In this document: positions 44,670 to 52,681 of the stretch, piece after piece
Position numbering within the stretch: position 1 is the stretch's first letter
Layout of the letters: every line of letters starts with the position of its first letter
NCBI RefSeq assembly: GCF_002355635.1
Contig: NZ_AP017558.1
Coordinates: 1,860,001-1,924,000, forward strand
Direction of reading: 5' to 3'
Source of the DNA: Halopenitus persicus
Lineage (GTDB): Archaea > Halobacteriota > Halobacteria > Halobacteriales > Haloferacaceae
Length of the DNA stretch: 64,000 bases
Notes under the pieces: generated by a model
Databases searched by the model: none
Told to the model about the DNA's origin: nothing
The model's input: the letters and a program-made list of their open reading frames with translations, nothing else
Program-made: the position numbers and the translations under genes

Positions 44670-45563
44670 TCAGTTCCCCGTCCGGTATGTCTCGATCGCC
44701 GCCCGGTAGCCCTCCCGGTAGGTCGGGTACTCGAGTTCGTACCCCAACTCCTGGAGGTGATCGTTCGAGCACCGCTTGCTCGTCCGGATCCGCCGTTCGG
44801 CACGTTCGGAGAGGTCCGGATCCGAGAGCCGGTCGGCTTTCAAGCGCTTCGGCGGCCGGTCGACGCCACACTCGTCGGCCAGCCAGTCGGCGAAGGCGTG
44901 TTTCGCGACCGGCTCGTCGTCGGTGACGAGCACGACCTCCTCGCGGGCCCGACCCGTCTCGAGGAGGTGGCGGATCGCCCCCGCGGCGTCGTCCCGGTGC
45001 ACCATGTTCAGGTACCCCTCGGTCACCGGCCCTTCGAGGTACCGCTCGAGCCGGTAGCGGTCCGGGCCGTATAGCCCCGAAAACCGGGTCACGGTTCCGT
45101 CGATTCCCGCCTCGGCGCTCGCCTCGAGCGCGACGCGTTCGGCTGCCGCCAGAACGCTGGTCTTCTCCGTCTGCGGGTCGAGCGGCGTCGTCTCGTCCAC
45201 CCAGTCGCCGTCGTGATCGCCGTAGACGCCGGTCGAGGAGGTGTAGACGAGTCGGTCAGGGACGGTCTCTCGGGATCCATACTCGGCGATCACGTTCTCG
45301 AGTCCCTCGACGTAGACGGCTCGTGCGGCCGCCGCGTCGCGTCCGCCGGAGCTGGCCGCGAAGACGACCGCGTCGGCGTCGGGGAGCGCCGACAGCGAGT
45401 CCGGATCCGTGACGTCCGCTCGGACCGGCACGAGGCCGGCCGCCTCGACCGCGCTCGCGCCCGCTTCCGACCGACGAACGCCCCAGACGTCGTGTCCGTT
45501 CGCGACGAGCCCGCGGCCGAGCTCCAGCCCGACGTAGCCACAGCCGACGATCGCGACGCGCAT
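44670..45563 (-). CDS. NAD-dependent epimerase/dehydratase-like SDR protein
   Basis: A 297-aa extended SDR-type protein. The NAD(P) loop is MRVAIVGCGYVGLELGRGLV, GxGxxG, and the region VVFAASSGGRDAAAAR is the strand-4 NNAG-like part. LVYTSSTGVYGDHDGDWVDE holds Ser and Tyr of the active site, but the usual YxxxK lysine is not in place (TGVYGDHD), as in YeeZ-like atypical proteins that may be binding proteins rather than enzymes. RFSGLYGPDR follows. It abuts the DUF5791-like gene (1-bp junction), so both are in one operon. Confidence 0.85.
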   Translation of the reverse strand: MRVAIVGCGYVGLELGRGLVANGHDVWGVRRSEAGASAVEAAGLVPVRADVTDPDSLSALPDADAVVFAASSGGRDAAAARAVYVEGLENVIAEYGSRETVPDRLVYTSSTGVYGDHDGDWVDETTPLDPQTEKTSVLAAAERVALEASAEAGIDGTVTRFSGLYGPDRYRLERYLEGPVTEGYLNMVHRDDAAGAIRHLLETGRAREEVVLVTDDEPVAKHAFADWLADECGVDRPPKRLKADRLSDPDLSERAERRIRTSKRCSNDHLQELGYELEYPTYREGYRAAIETYRTGN

Positions 45564-45995
45564 CTACGGTCCCCGCGCCTCGAGCGCCGCGGTGATCTCC
45601 GCGAGTTGCCCGATCGTCATCCGGGTGCGCCCCTCGAGCGCCTGCTGGAGCTCCTGTCCGGTGAGATCCGAGTCGATCGCTCCCGCGAGCGTGTCGACGT
45701 CGACGACCGCGGTCGTCATTCCCATCAGGAGGTGGTCCCGGAGCTCGTAGACGATCGCGTCCGGGTCCCGATCGCCCGCGACCGCGAGGATCGCGGCCGC
45801 CTCCTCGATCGAGAGGTCAGCGATGGCGCCCGTCGTCCCCGTTGTGACCATCTCGATCCGGCCGTCCCCGAGATCCGTCTCGGCGCCGATCGCCTCGACG
45901 CCCGCAGCGTCGACGGACTCCCGCAGGAGTCGCCGGTAGGCGTCGAGCACCGCCTCAGCGTCGGCGTCCTCCGCCGGCGTGACTTCGTGAAGCAT
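45564..45995 (-). CDS. Conserved haloarchaeal protein (DUF5791-like)
   Basis: A 143-aa helical protein with no catalytic signature. It starts MLHEVTPAEDADAEAVLDAY, contains DLSIEEAAAILAVAGDRDPDAIVYELRDHLL in blocks, and ends TGQELQQALEGRTRMTIGQLAEITAALEARG, which looks like a small helical regulatory or assembly domain. It fits the haloarchaeal DUF5791 family from memory. Its stop is directly next to the SDR start. The start at 45995 was chosen because 29 upstream residues are Arg-rich. Confidence 0.78.
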   Translation of the reverse strand: MLHEVTPAEDADAEAVLDAYRRLLRESVDAAGVEAIGAETDLGDGRIEMVTTGTTGAIADLSIEEAAAILAVAGDRDPDAIVYELRDHLLMGMTTAVVDVDTLAGAIDSDLTGQELQQALEGRTRMTIGQLAEITAALEARGP

Positions 45996-46075
45996 ACCGA
46001 TGATCGGCCGTCGTCGCGGAAAACGACTGCGGTCGTGGCGCTCCGCGGCTCGCGGCGACCGCCCCCGAATCCGTG

Positions 46076-46125
46076 GTTTCACTCCGACCCGGAGTCCGCG
46101 GTTTCACTCCGACCCGGAGTCCGCC
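46076..46125. repeat. 25-bp tandem duplication over a stop codon
   Basis: GTTTCACTCCGACCCGGAGT starts at 46076 and again at 46101. The second copy (on the plus strand) holds the stop codon and last codons of the 1,077-aa pilus-locus protein; the first copy is its downstream duplicate and also carries a stop in the same frame. Confidence 0.85.
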
Positions 46126-49100
46126 GAACACGTCCGACGTTCGGGGCCTGGACAGGGCCAGCCGGCGGACCGCTCGCTCCACGTCCCGTCGACGTCGCCC
46201 ACGCCGGGCGGTCCCGGTGGGACCGCGACGACGACCGTCGTTCCCGTCTCGAACCGGACGGGATCGGTGTAGCCGAGCGTGACCTGCTCGCCGTCCACCT
46301 CGACCGTCGATCGGCTCGACTGACGGACGTACCTGAACGTCTCGCCGGGCGGCCCCGTGTTCGATCGCAGCTCGAACCGGGGGTAGGTCCCCGCGACGTC
46401 GACGTGCCACACGTTCACCGTCGCGTACCAATATCCCGGAACGGGGGCGACCGGGAGGCCGGCACCGACCTGCTTCGGCACCTCCGTCGCCCATTCGTGC
46501 TCCTCGTCGAGCCGGTCGACCGCCTCGCCGCTCGCCCGTCGAAGCTCGTCCTCGACGGCTGATTCGATCCGCTTCCGGGCCACGGTTCGGGTGATTTCGC
46601 CCGCACGAGCGACCCGTGCCTTCGACACGCTCGTTCGGTCGGAGTCCATCGCCGACCGCAGCGTCGTCCGGATCTCGGCCGCGAGCCGCGCGCGGCTCCC
46701 GTCCGTGAGGGTGGTCCGACGTCCGGTCACCGTGACGATCGTCTCGGCGTACCGTCCGTCTCCCATCGCGGTTGCGAGTTCACCCGGGGTGGCGTAGCGG
46801 TCGCTCGCCGCCTCGACGATCGCGTTCCGCTCGCTTCCGGGGAGGTCGGTGACCGCTCCGAGCCGACGTTCGACCCGCCGTTCGACCCGGTCGATCGACC
46901 CGCTGACGTCCGACTCGAGCACGTCGTGCGAGCGTCGCAGCTCGGCCGCTTGCTCCTCGTTCGGGGTCGCCGATCGACCGTCGCCGGGCGTTCCCGCACC
47001 GCCGGACGTTCCCGTACCGTCTCGCATCGCCGTTCCATCGCTCGTCTCCCGGAGCGTTCGCTCGGTCGCCGCGAGCGTTCGCCCCGCTTGCGGGAGCGGA
47101 ACGCGGTCGCCGGCCGCAAGCACTTGGTCGACGATGCCGCTTGCAGCGTCCCCGTAGGGAACCGTGAAGACGTTCACGTTCCGCGTCACGAGGGACCGGG
47201 TCCCGCTCTCCGGCTCGACGGCCGGCGAGGCTGCGTCGATCGTCGTTCGCGGGAGGTACCCCGGCGATCCCGACGGCTGGAACGAGACGGATCCTCCCGG
47301 TCCGTCCGCCCCGATCTCGTCGGGTTCCGGGTCGGTTGCCCGTCCCGCCGCGGCGACGTACTCGCCGAGTGACGTCCCGTCCGTCGATCCGCCTCGGCCG
47401 CGTTCGTTTGCGGCATCCTCGATCCCATCCTGCACGTCCCGCGTCGTCCGTGCCCGACGTTCCAGCTTCTCGATCGTCGCGTCGACGTAGGCACGCCGAG
47501 CCGCCACGCGGGCGCGGTCGGACGCTCCGTCGTACGTCCCTGGCGCGTCGATCAGCTCGCCGCGCTTGGACCGAAGCACCGCAGCCAATTCGCCGTAGGG
47601 GTCCGCTTTACCGGCCGCGACCGCGTGCATCTCGACCGTGGTCTCGGTCGCGCGGACCACCTCGTGTATCGCGGCGAGATCATCGCGTATCCATCCCCGG
47701 AGACTCGCGGGCTGGTCGCCGTACACGACCGTCCGTCGTCGCAGCTCGGCGTTCGACTCGACCGCCCGCTCGGCGACTGCATCGACGTTCGTGGCGTCGA
47801 GTTCACGGCGTGCCGCACCGGGCGCATCACGGAGGTTCGGGCCGTCGATCGCGCCGCCGCGTTCGAACGTCGGCGACGTCGGTCCGTCGGGTGCGCCCGC
47901 CGACGGCGCGTACCGTCCCTCCACGGAGACGGTGACGCGGTACCGCTGGCTCCACCGTACCGTCGTCGTTCGACGGCTCGAGCCGTCCGTCCAGTACCGC
48001 GTCGTTCGGTGGTCGACCGCGACCCGTCTCGTCGCCGTGTCGAACCCGTCATCGTCGCCGGATCCGCGTGCGTCCGCCGTGCTCGTGGTCCGCTCGCCGA
48101 CGTACGTCCAGTTCGCTCCCGGTGACTCGCGTGACGGCGGTCGTGCCCGTCCGCCCGTCCGCTCGACGCGGATTCGCCTCGCCGCCTCGACGCGATAGGC
48201 AGCCTCGGCGATCGCGTCCGTTCGATCGAGGGTCTCGACGAGCGCCGCGTCCGCCGCCGGACCGGCGGTGACGGTCTGGGTCGCGTTGGCCGCGTCGGAC
48301 ACGTCGGCCGTTTCGGACACGTCGGTCGTTTCGGTCGGATCGGCCGCCGTCGTAGCATCGTCCGGATCGGGAACCGAGGCCTCGAGCACGAACCGGCTCC
48401 ACTCGCGCTCGTCGAGGCTGGTCGGTTCGAGGAGATCCGTGAGGCCGGTTCGAACGGCCGCGCGTCCGACGCCCGCGCTCGCGTTCGGATCCGCGGCGCC
48501 GAACGCCTTCCGTTGTACCGCGGTGATCCCGGCGTTCGTCGAGAGTTCGACGTGCCGGTTCCCGACGACGTTCTGGACCGGCGCGCCGAACCGCTGTGCG
48601 TACCCGCGTGCCCAGGCGATCGCGTAGAGCCGGCCGGTCAGCTGGCGGCCCAGTCCCGATCCCTCGATGGCGCCGCGGTTCAGGGCAGCCTCGAACCGTT
48701 CGGTCCGTTCGTGGGCGGCCAGCACCGGGACCGCGACGACGACCGTGACGTCACGGGTTCGTTCCCCGACGATCCGGCCGTTGCGTCTGGCGGTGGTCGT
48801 CACGTTATGCACGGTCGCCTCCAGCGCCGTGCCGTTCGCGATCGGCGCGATCGTCACGCCGTCTCGGACGTCCGCGAGGGTCGTCGGATCGTCGTTGCCG
48901 GGGTCGTACCCGCTCCGACTCGGCGGCGCCGGATCCTCAAACGGGACCGCGGTCGTGGCCCGGACGTCCCCCTCACGGGTCGTGACCGTTTCGGCGGACG
49001 ATTCGACCGCGAGCCCGATCCGGATCCGAAGCGCGTCCTCGAAGGCGGACCCGTTCCGGATCACGGTTTCGGCGAGCTCCGGCGCGGGTCGCGTCACCGG

Positions 49101-49337
49101 TCGGGCGGCCGCCGCCCGCGCTGCGTCGGCGGTCGCGCTCCGGATCGCGGGCGTCAGATCGGCGCTCGCGCGATCCATCGCCCGTTCGACCGACCGATCG
49201 ACTGTCACGCCCGTCGTTGCGAGCCCGCTCGCGTACGCCGTGCTCGAGACGAGCAACAGGACGCCGACGAGCGCGAACGGGACGCGCCCGCGCCGGTCGT
49301 CCGCGATCGACAGTGCCGGTCGGTCAGACGGCCGCAC
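46104..49337 (-). CDS. Large exported pilus-locus protein (DUF7286-like)
   Basis: A 1,077-aa protein, last gene of the eight-gene pilus-like operon. The N-terminus has DDRRGRVPFALVGVLLLVSS, a basic stretch then one hydrophobic helix of the kind found in type IV pilin-like and TadE/TadG-type proteins; the remaining about 1,040 residues would lie outside. The ectodomain is rich in Arg, Thr, Asp and Ala, with several long helical parts (ERFEAALNRGAIEGSGLGRQ; ETVEYAA-like regions) and RYRVTVSVEGRYAPSAG. It ends in PVRFETGTTVVVAVPPGPPG and a short Cys-containing tail. It may form a tip or surface complex on the machine; function is not known. It overlaps the previous gene by 14 bp. Confidence 0.8.
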   Translation of the reverse strand: MRPSDRPALSIADDRRGRVPFALVGVLLLVSSTAYASGLATTGVTVDRSVERAMDRASADLTPAIRSATADAARAAAARPVTRPAPELAETVIRNGSAFEDALRIRIGLAVESSAETVTTREGDVRATTAVPFEDPAPPSRSGYDPGNDDPTTLADVRDGVTIAPIANGTALEATVHNVTTTARRNGRIVGERTRDVTVVVAVPVLAAHERTERFEAALNRGAIEGSGLGRQLTGRLYAIAWARGYAQRFGAPVQNVVGNRHVELSTNAGITAVQRKAFGAADPNASAGVGRAAVRTGLTDLLEPTSLDEREWSRFVLEASVPDPDDATTAADPTETTDVSETADVSDAANATQTVTAGPAADAALVETLDRTDAIAEAAYRVEAARRIRVERTGGRARPPSRESPGANWTYVGERTTSTADARGSGDDDGFDTATRRVAVDHRTTRYWTDGSSRRTTTVRWSQRYRVTVSVEGRYAPSAGAPDGPTSPTFERGGAIDGPNLRDAPGAARRELDATNVDAVAERAVESNAELRRRTVVYGDQPASLRGWIRDDLAAIHEVVRATETTVEMHAVAAGKADPYGELAAVLRSKRGELIDAPGTYDGASDRARVAARRAYVDATIEKLERRARTTRDVQDGIEDAANERGRGGSTDGTSLGEYVAAAGRATDPEPDEIGADGPGGSVSFQPSGSPGYLPRTTIDAASPAVEPESGTRSLVTRNVNVFTVPYGDAASGIVDQVLAAGDRVPLPQAGRTLAATERTLRETSDGTAMRDGTGTSGGAGTPGDGRSATPNEEQAAELRRSHDVLESDVSGSIDRVERRVERRLGAVTDLPGSERNAIVEAASDRYATPGELATAMGDGRYAETIVTVTGRRTTLTDGSRARLAAEIRTTLRSAMDSDRTSVSKARVARAGEITRTVARKRIESAVEDELRRASGEAVDRLDEEHEWATEVPKQVGAGLPVAPVPGYWYATVNVWHVDVAGTYPRFELRSNTGPPGETFRYVRQSSRSTVEVDGEQVTLGYTDPVRFETGTTVVVAVPPGPPGVGDVDGTWSERSAGWPCPGPERRTCSADSGSE

Positions 49338-49830
49338 GGTCCCACCTCCGAACCACGATTCGGACCGTCGTCTCGCCCCGATCGATCGGCACGTCGACGA
49401 CCGCGGTCCACACGCGGGCGGTCGACGAGGGCGATCCGCCGACCGTCATCGTGGTTCGACGCCTCTCGCCGTCGGCGTCCGACGTTTCGTCCCTCGATGG
49501 AACGCGAACTGCGACGCCGGTTCGTGGGTCGAGCCGCTCGCCGACGACGTTCGAAACGGCGCGTTGATACGTTCGTTCCGAGCGGGTCGCGTCCTCCGCG
49601 ACGAGCGCCGCGAGCGCGAGGTGTTCGGACAGGGTTGCGTGGTGGCGTCGGTGATCGGCGTTGCCGTGGGTCTCGTAGGAAACGGTCGCCGTCTCGGTCG
49701 CGATCCGATCGGCGAGGTCATCGGTATGGGTTTCCGGACCGGTGTCGGTCGGCGCGATCCCCACGACGGTCCCGACGCTCGCGGAGACACACAGAAGGAA
49801 CAGTCCGACGTCGAGAACGGTGCTCGTCAT
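49324..49830 (-). CDS. Pilus-locus membrane protein (DUF7284-like)
   Basis: A 168-aa protein with a single N-terminal hydrophobic helix (MTSTVLDVGLFLLCVSASVG, about residues 4-26) and a polar rest. VWTAVVDVPIDRGETTVRIVV near the C-terminus looks like paired beta strands. HGNADHRRHHATLSEHLALAA is an unusual His-rich stretch (about residues 55-75). The shape, short cytosolic tail, one helix and external domain, is that of a minor pilin or TadE-like protein. It overlaps the gene before it by 4 bp and the gene after it by 14 bp, so it is translated as part of the operon. Confidence 0.75.
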   Translation of the reverse strand: MTSTVLDVGLFLLCVSASVGTVVGIAPTDTGPETHTDDLADRIATETATVSYETHGNADHRRHHATLSEHLALAALVAEDATRSERTYQRAVSNVVGERLDPRTGVAVRVPSRDETSDADGERRRTTMTVGGSPSSTARVWTAVVDVPIDRGETTVRIVVRRWDRAAV

Positions 49831-50315
49831 CGACCCACGACCACCCGAAGCTCCCCACGCACCTGCTCACCCGGCACGATCCGGACGCTGACCGACTGCC
49901 TCGCCACGGTCGTCCCCGCCGGAATCGGTCGGATCGCGCTCCGCTCGCCGGCCACCCACCGCCGATCGGCGGTGACGATCGCGACGCCGATCCGTTGCCG
50001 ATCGATTCCGACGTCGCCCGGAACGCTCAGCCGGCCCGGGTGCGCGACGCCGGCAACGACGACCCGGTCCTCGACGCGCTCGAGGACGAGTCCGGCCGTT
50101 TCACGCGACTGCGTTCCCGGATCGGCATCCGCGATCGCGCCGGCGTACAGCGCGAACCCGATCCCCACCGCGAGCAGGGCGACGAGCGCGGCGACCGGCT
50201 CCGTCTGTCCTCGATCGTGGGTCGCGTCGGTTCGGATCCGGACGCGGTTCGTCTTCGCTCGCTCTCGAGCCGCAGCCGAGTCGCGACCGCGGCAGTCAGC
50301 CGACGAGCGTGACAC
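49827..50315 (-). CDS. Pilin-like protein (DUF7285-like)
   Basis: A 162-aa protein. After a basic 45-residue leader comes THDRGQTEPVAALVALLAVG, then IGFALYAGAI: a charged RGQTEP element directly before a hydrophobic helix, which resembles the class III (prepilin) signal of archaeal type IV pilins (cut after RG, Glu at +3 to +5). The rest (AGLVLERVEDRVVVAGVAHPG onwards) is beta-rich. The GTG start at 50315 is the best available, since it overlaps the previous stop by 20 bp; an ATG at 50396 would overlap by about 100 bp. Confidence 0.72.
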   Translation of the reverse strand: MSRSSADCRGRDSAAARERAKTNRVRIRTDATHDRGQTEPVAALVALLAVGIGFALYAGAIADADPGTQSRETAGLVLERVEDRVVVAGVAHPGRLSVPGDVGIDRQRIGVAIVTADRRWVAGERSAIRPIPAGTTVARQSVSVRIVPGEQVRGELRVVVGR

Positions 50316-50781
50316 GAGTCCCCTCCCAGCGTATCGATCGAATTCGGAGCCGATTCGGCGCCCGTTCCCACCGCGGATTCCGTCGGTATCGACCACGGGA
50401 CTCGACCGCGGCTCGGTTCAGGGCCTCGGGGGAATCGAAGACGCGGTTCGGCGGCTCGCCGGACAGTACTCTCCGAAGCCGGTCGTCGCTTCCGGCGCTC
50501 GTGGCCGGCGTCACGGGTCCGAATCGGAGCGGCGCCGTCGTCGAGCCGCCCGGACCGCGTAGCGAGACGCGGGTCGGAGACAGACGGATTCGGTCGGCCG
50601 CGACCCCGTGTTCGGCCGTCGCCGGGAGTTCGTCGGCGGCGACGCGGTCGATCGTGTCCGCGACGCCGGTCGCGTCCGGAGTCGGCCCCGAGGGGATCCC
50701 CGCGGCCGTCCCGAGCGTGAGCACGCTGACGGCAGCGATCCCCAGCCACGTGTACCACGTTTCGATCGGTGCGTCGATCAT
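50296..50781 (-). CDS. Pilus-locus membrane protein (DUF7283-like)
   Basis: A 161-aa protein with an N-terminal helix: MIDAPIETWYTWLGIAAVSVL, about residues 8-30 hydrophobic. The external part has RIRLSPTRVSLRGPGGSTTAPLRF and ends NRLRIRSIRWEGTRVTLVG, all beta-like. It resembles the other one-TM proteins of this operon in shape but not in sequence. The ATG at 50781 lies 35 bp before the TadC start side; a longer frame on this strand is a shadow of tadC. It is likely a pseudopilin or a scaffold subunit. Confidence 0.78.
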   Translation of the reverse strand: MIDAPIETWYTWLGIAAVSVLTLGTAAGIPSGPTPDATGVADTIDRVAADELPATAEHGVAADRIRLSPTRVSLRGPGGSTTAPLRFGPVTPATSAGSDDRLRRVLSGEPPNRVFDSPEALNRAAVESRGRYRRNPRWERAPNRLRIRSIRWEGTRVTLVG

Positions 50782-50815
50782 GGCACGGAGTGGCCCCGGT
50801 ATGGGATATAAACGT

Positions 50816-52681
50816 TCACAGCAGCGTTCCTGCGCCGACGAACGCGACGATGTACGTGACCGTCGCGGTCGGGACGGCGATGCCGACGCGATAGGCCACG
50901 AGCGTCGGATCGAGACCCCGCTGCACCGTCGTCGACAGTGCGGTGAGGATGGCGGACAGCAGCAGCACGTACGTTCCGACGATACGACCGAGCATCGGAA
51001 CCGGAATCGGGTCGACGATCGGCCCGGTTCCCGAGCCGCCGCCAACGCCCGTGGCCGCCTCCGAACCGACGGTGGGTGACGTCGACGCTCCGGGGCCGAC
51101 TCCGGCGGTCGGATCCCCCGCCAGCATCGTCCCCATTGCGGGGTCGAGTCCTCCGCCGGCGATCGCGCCGCCGTCCATCCCGGCCGCGAGCGCGACCGTC
51201 GCGCCGCCGACGAGCGGCCCGAACACCGTCGCGGTGTTCGACAACGTTCGGGTGACGGTCCGAAGCTGCCTGGTCGCGTCGCGTTCGAGGGTCCGGAGCT
51301 CCTCGAGTTGATCGGCGAGCTCGATGACCACGTCCCCGGCGGGCCGTCCCTCGCGGGCGGCGATCGACAGCAGCGCTACGGCTCCCTGCACTCGCGGACT
51401 CGGTACGTGAGCGAACGGTCCCTCCTCGCCGACCAACGCCGACTCGACGTCGACGCGGAGCGTTCGGCTTCGCCGTCCGGCCGCCGCGAACGCCGCGCCG
51501 GCGGGACCGTCCATCGTCTCGCCGGCGCGTCGCACTGCGTGCTCGACCGCGACGCCGTCCGCGACCGCGCCGCCGATGGTCGAGAGCGCGTCCGGCAGCG
51601 CCGTCTCGATCGACCGAACGCGGCGGAGCACCCGACGGCGCGGGAGCGCGAACAGCCCGACCCCGGCACCGAATCCGGCCCCGACGGCGGCGATCGGCGC
51701 GCTCCACGGAACGACGGTGCCGCCGAGAAACCACCCGCCGATGCCGGCGATCACGCCGGCGCCGAGGGGGCGCCGATATCCCGACGGAACGTCGGGGTGA
51801 CTCGCATCGATACGCGGCGGCGGGAACGCGACCGGACGACGCAACAGCAGCCAGCCGCTCGCGACCAGGAGGACCGAGGGGAGGACGAGGACGTACACGA
51901 TCGCCATCGTGGCGGCGCCGAGCGGCAGCCCGGTCGCCCGCGCCGCCGGTAGCAGGGCGATGAGCGCAAGCGGCAACAGGACGCCGAAGGCGTAGATTCC
52001 CGACACCGGCGCCTGAACGTCTCCGATGAACGCAGCCATCCGATCCGTCGTTCCGGCCGTGACCGCCTCGAGGGCACGGTCCAAGCCTCGTTCACGTCGC
52101 TCCCGCGGAGCCGACGCCGCCGCCCGGATCCGCGTTCCGGCTCGTTCGAGCGCGGGGAACCACGCGCTCCACTCCGCGGTGAACGACTGCAACCCGGAAT
52201 CGGGACCCGCTCGTGAACGGACGGCCGCGTTCGCGAGGCTCGCCGCAAGGGGACCGTTCCCGGTCTCCGCGGCGAACGTGACCGCCCGCTCGGTCGACGG
52301 CTCCAACCGCATCCGGAGCACGATCCGTCCCACGATGCCTGGCGCAGCCCCGAGCGCTCGCGTTCGCCGGAGGACCGCCAACCAGCACGGAAACCGGCGC
52401 CGTACCTCGTAGGTCCCGTAGCCGATCATCGCCGCGATCGGGACGCCGCCCGGGCCCCGGAGCACCCCGGTTCCGAGCAGCATCACGGCAGCTCCGACCG
52501 CCAGTCCCCATCGTCGCGCGGATCCCTCGATCTCCGCTGGCGTCCGGTCGTCGTCGAGAAAGGACAGCGCCCGCTCGAGATCCGCGTCGGCCGCCGTTTC
52601 GGTCGAGTCCGTCGGATCGGTCGGATTGGCCGATTCCGACCCACCACCGAGTCGGTCAGCGCTTCGAGGTTCCGGGGTCAT
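50816..52681 (-). CDS. tadC: Type II/IV secretion system F protein (TadC/PilC-like)
   Basis: A 621-aa polytopic inner-membrane platform protein of type IV pilus and Tad machines. Two T2SSF domains are visible: one around residues 120-260 (RIVLRMRLEPSTERAVTFAAETG, RLEPSxERAV motif) followed by membrane segments (YAFGVLLPLALIALLPAARA; TMAIVYVLVLPSVLLVASGWLL in part), and a second around residues 355-480 (SIETALPDALSTIGGAVADGVAVEHAV; ...GRPAGDVVIELADQLEEL), followed by more helices at the C-terminus. The N-terminus is acidic. The 4-bp overlap with tadA shows coupled translation; the two proteins work as a pair. Confidence 0.93.
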   Translation of the reverse strand: MTPEPRSADRLGGGSESANPTDPTDSTETAADADLERALSFLDDDRTPAEIEGSARRWGLAVGAAVMLLGTGVLRGPGGVPIAAMIGYGTYEVRRRFPCWLAVLRRTRALGAAPGIVGRIVLRMRLEPSTERAVTFAAETGNGPLAASLANAAVRSRAGPDSGLQSFTAEWSAWFPALERAGTRIRAAASAPRERRERGLDRALEAVTAGTTDRMAAFIGDVQAPVSGIYAFGVLLPLALIALLPAARATGLPLGAATMAIVYVLVLPSVLLVASGWLLLRRPVAFPPPRIDASHPDVPSGYRRPLGAGVIAGIGGWFLGGTVVPWSAPIAAVGAGFGAGVGLFALPRRRVLRRVRSIETALPDALSTIGGAVADGVAVEHAVRRAGETMDGPAGAAFAAAGRRSRTLRVDVESALVGEEGPFAHVPSPRVQGAVALLSIAAREGRPAGDVVIELADQLEELRTLERDATRQLRTVTRTLSNTATVFGPLVGGATVALAAGMDGGAIAGGGLDPAMGTMLAGDPTAGVGPGASTSPTVGSEAATGVGGGSGTGPIVDPIPVPMLGRIVGTYVLLLSAILTALSTTVQRGLDPTLVAYRVGIAVPTATVTYIVAFVGAGTLL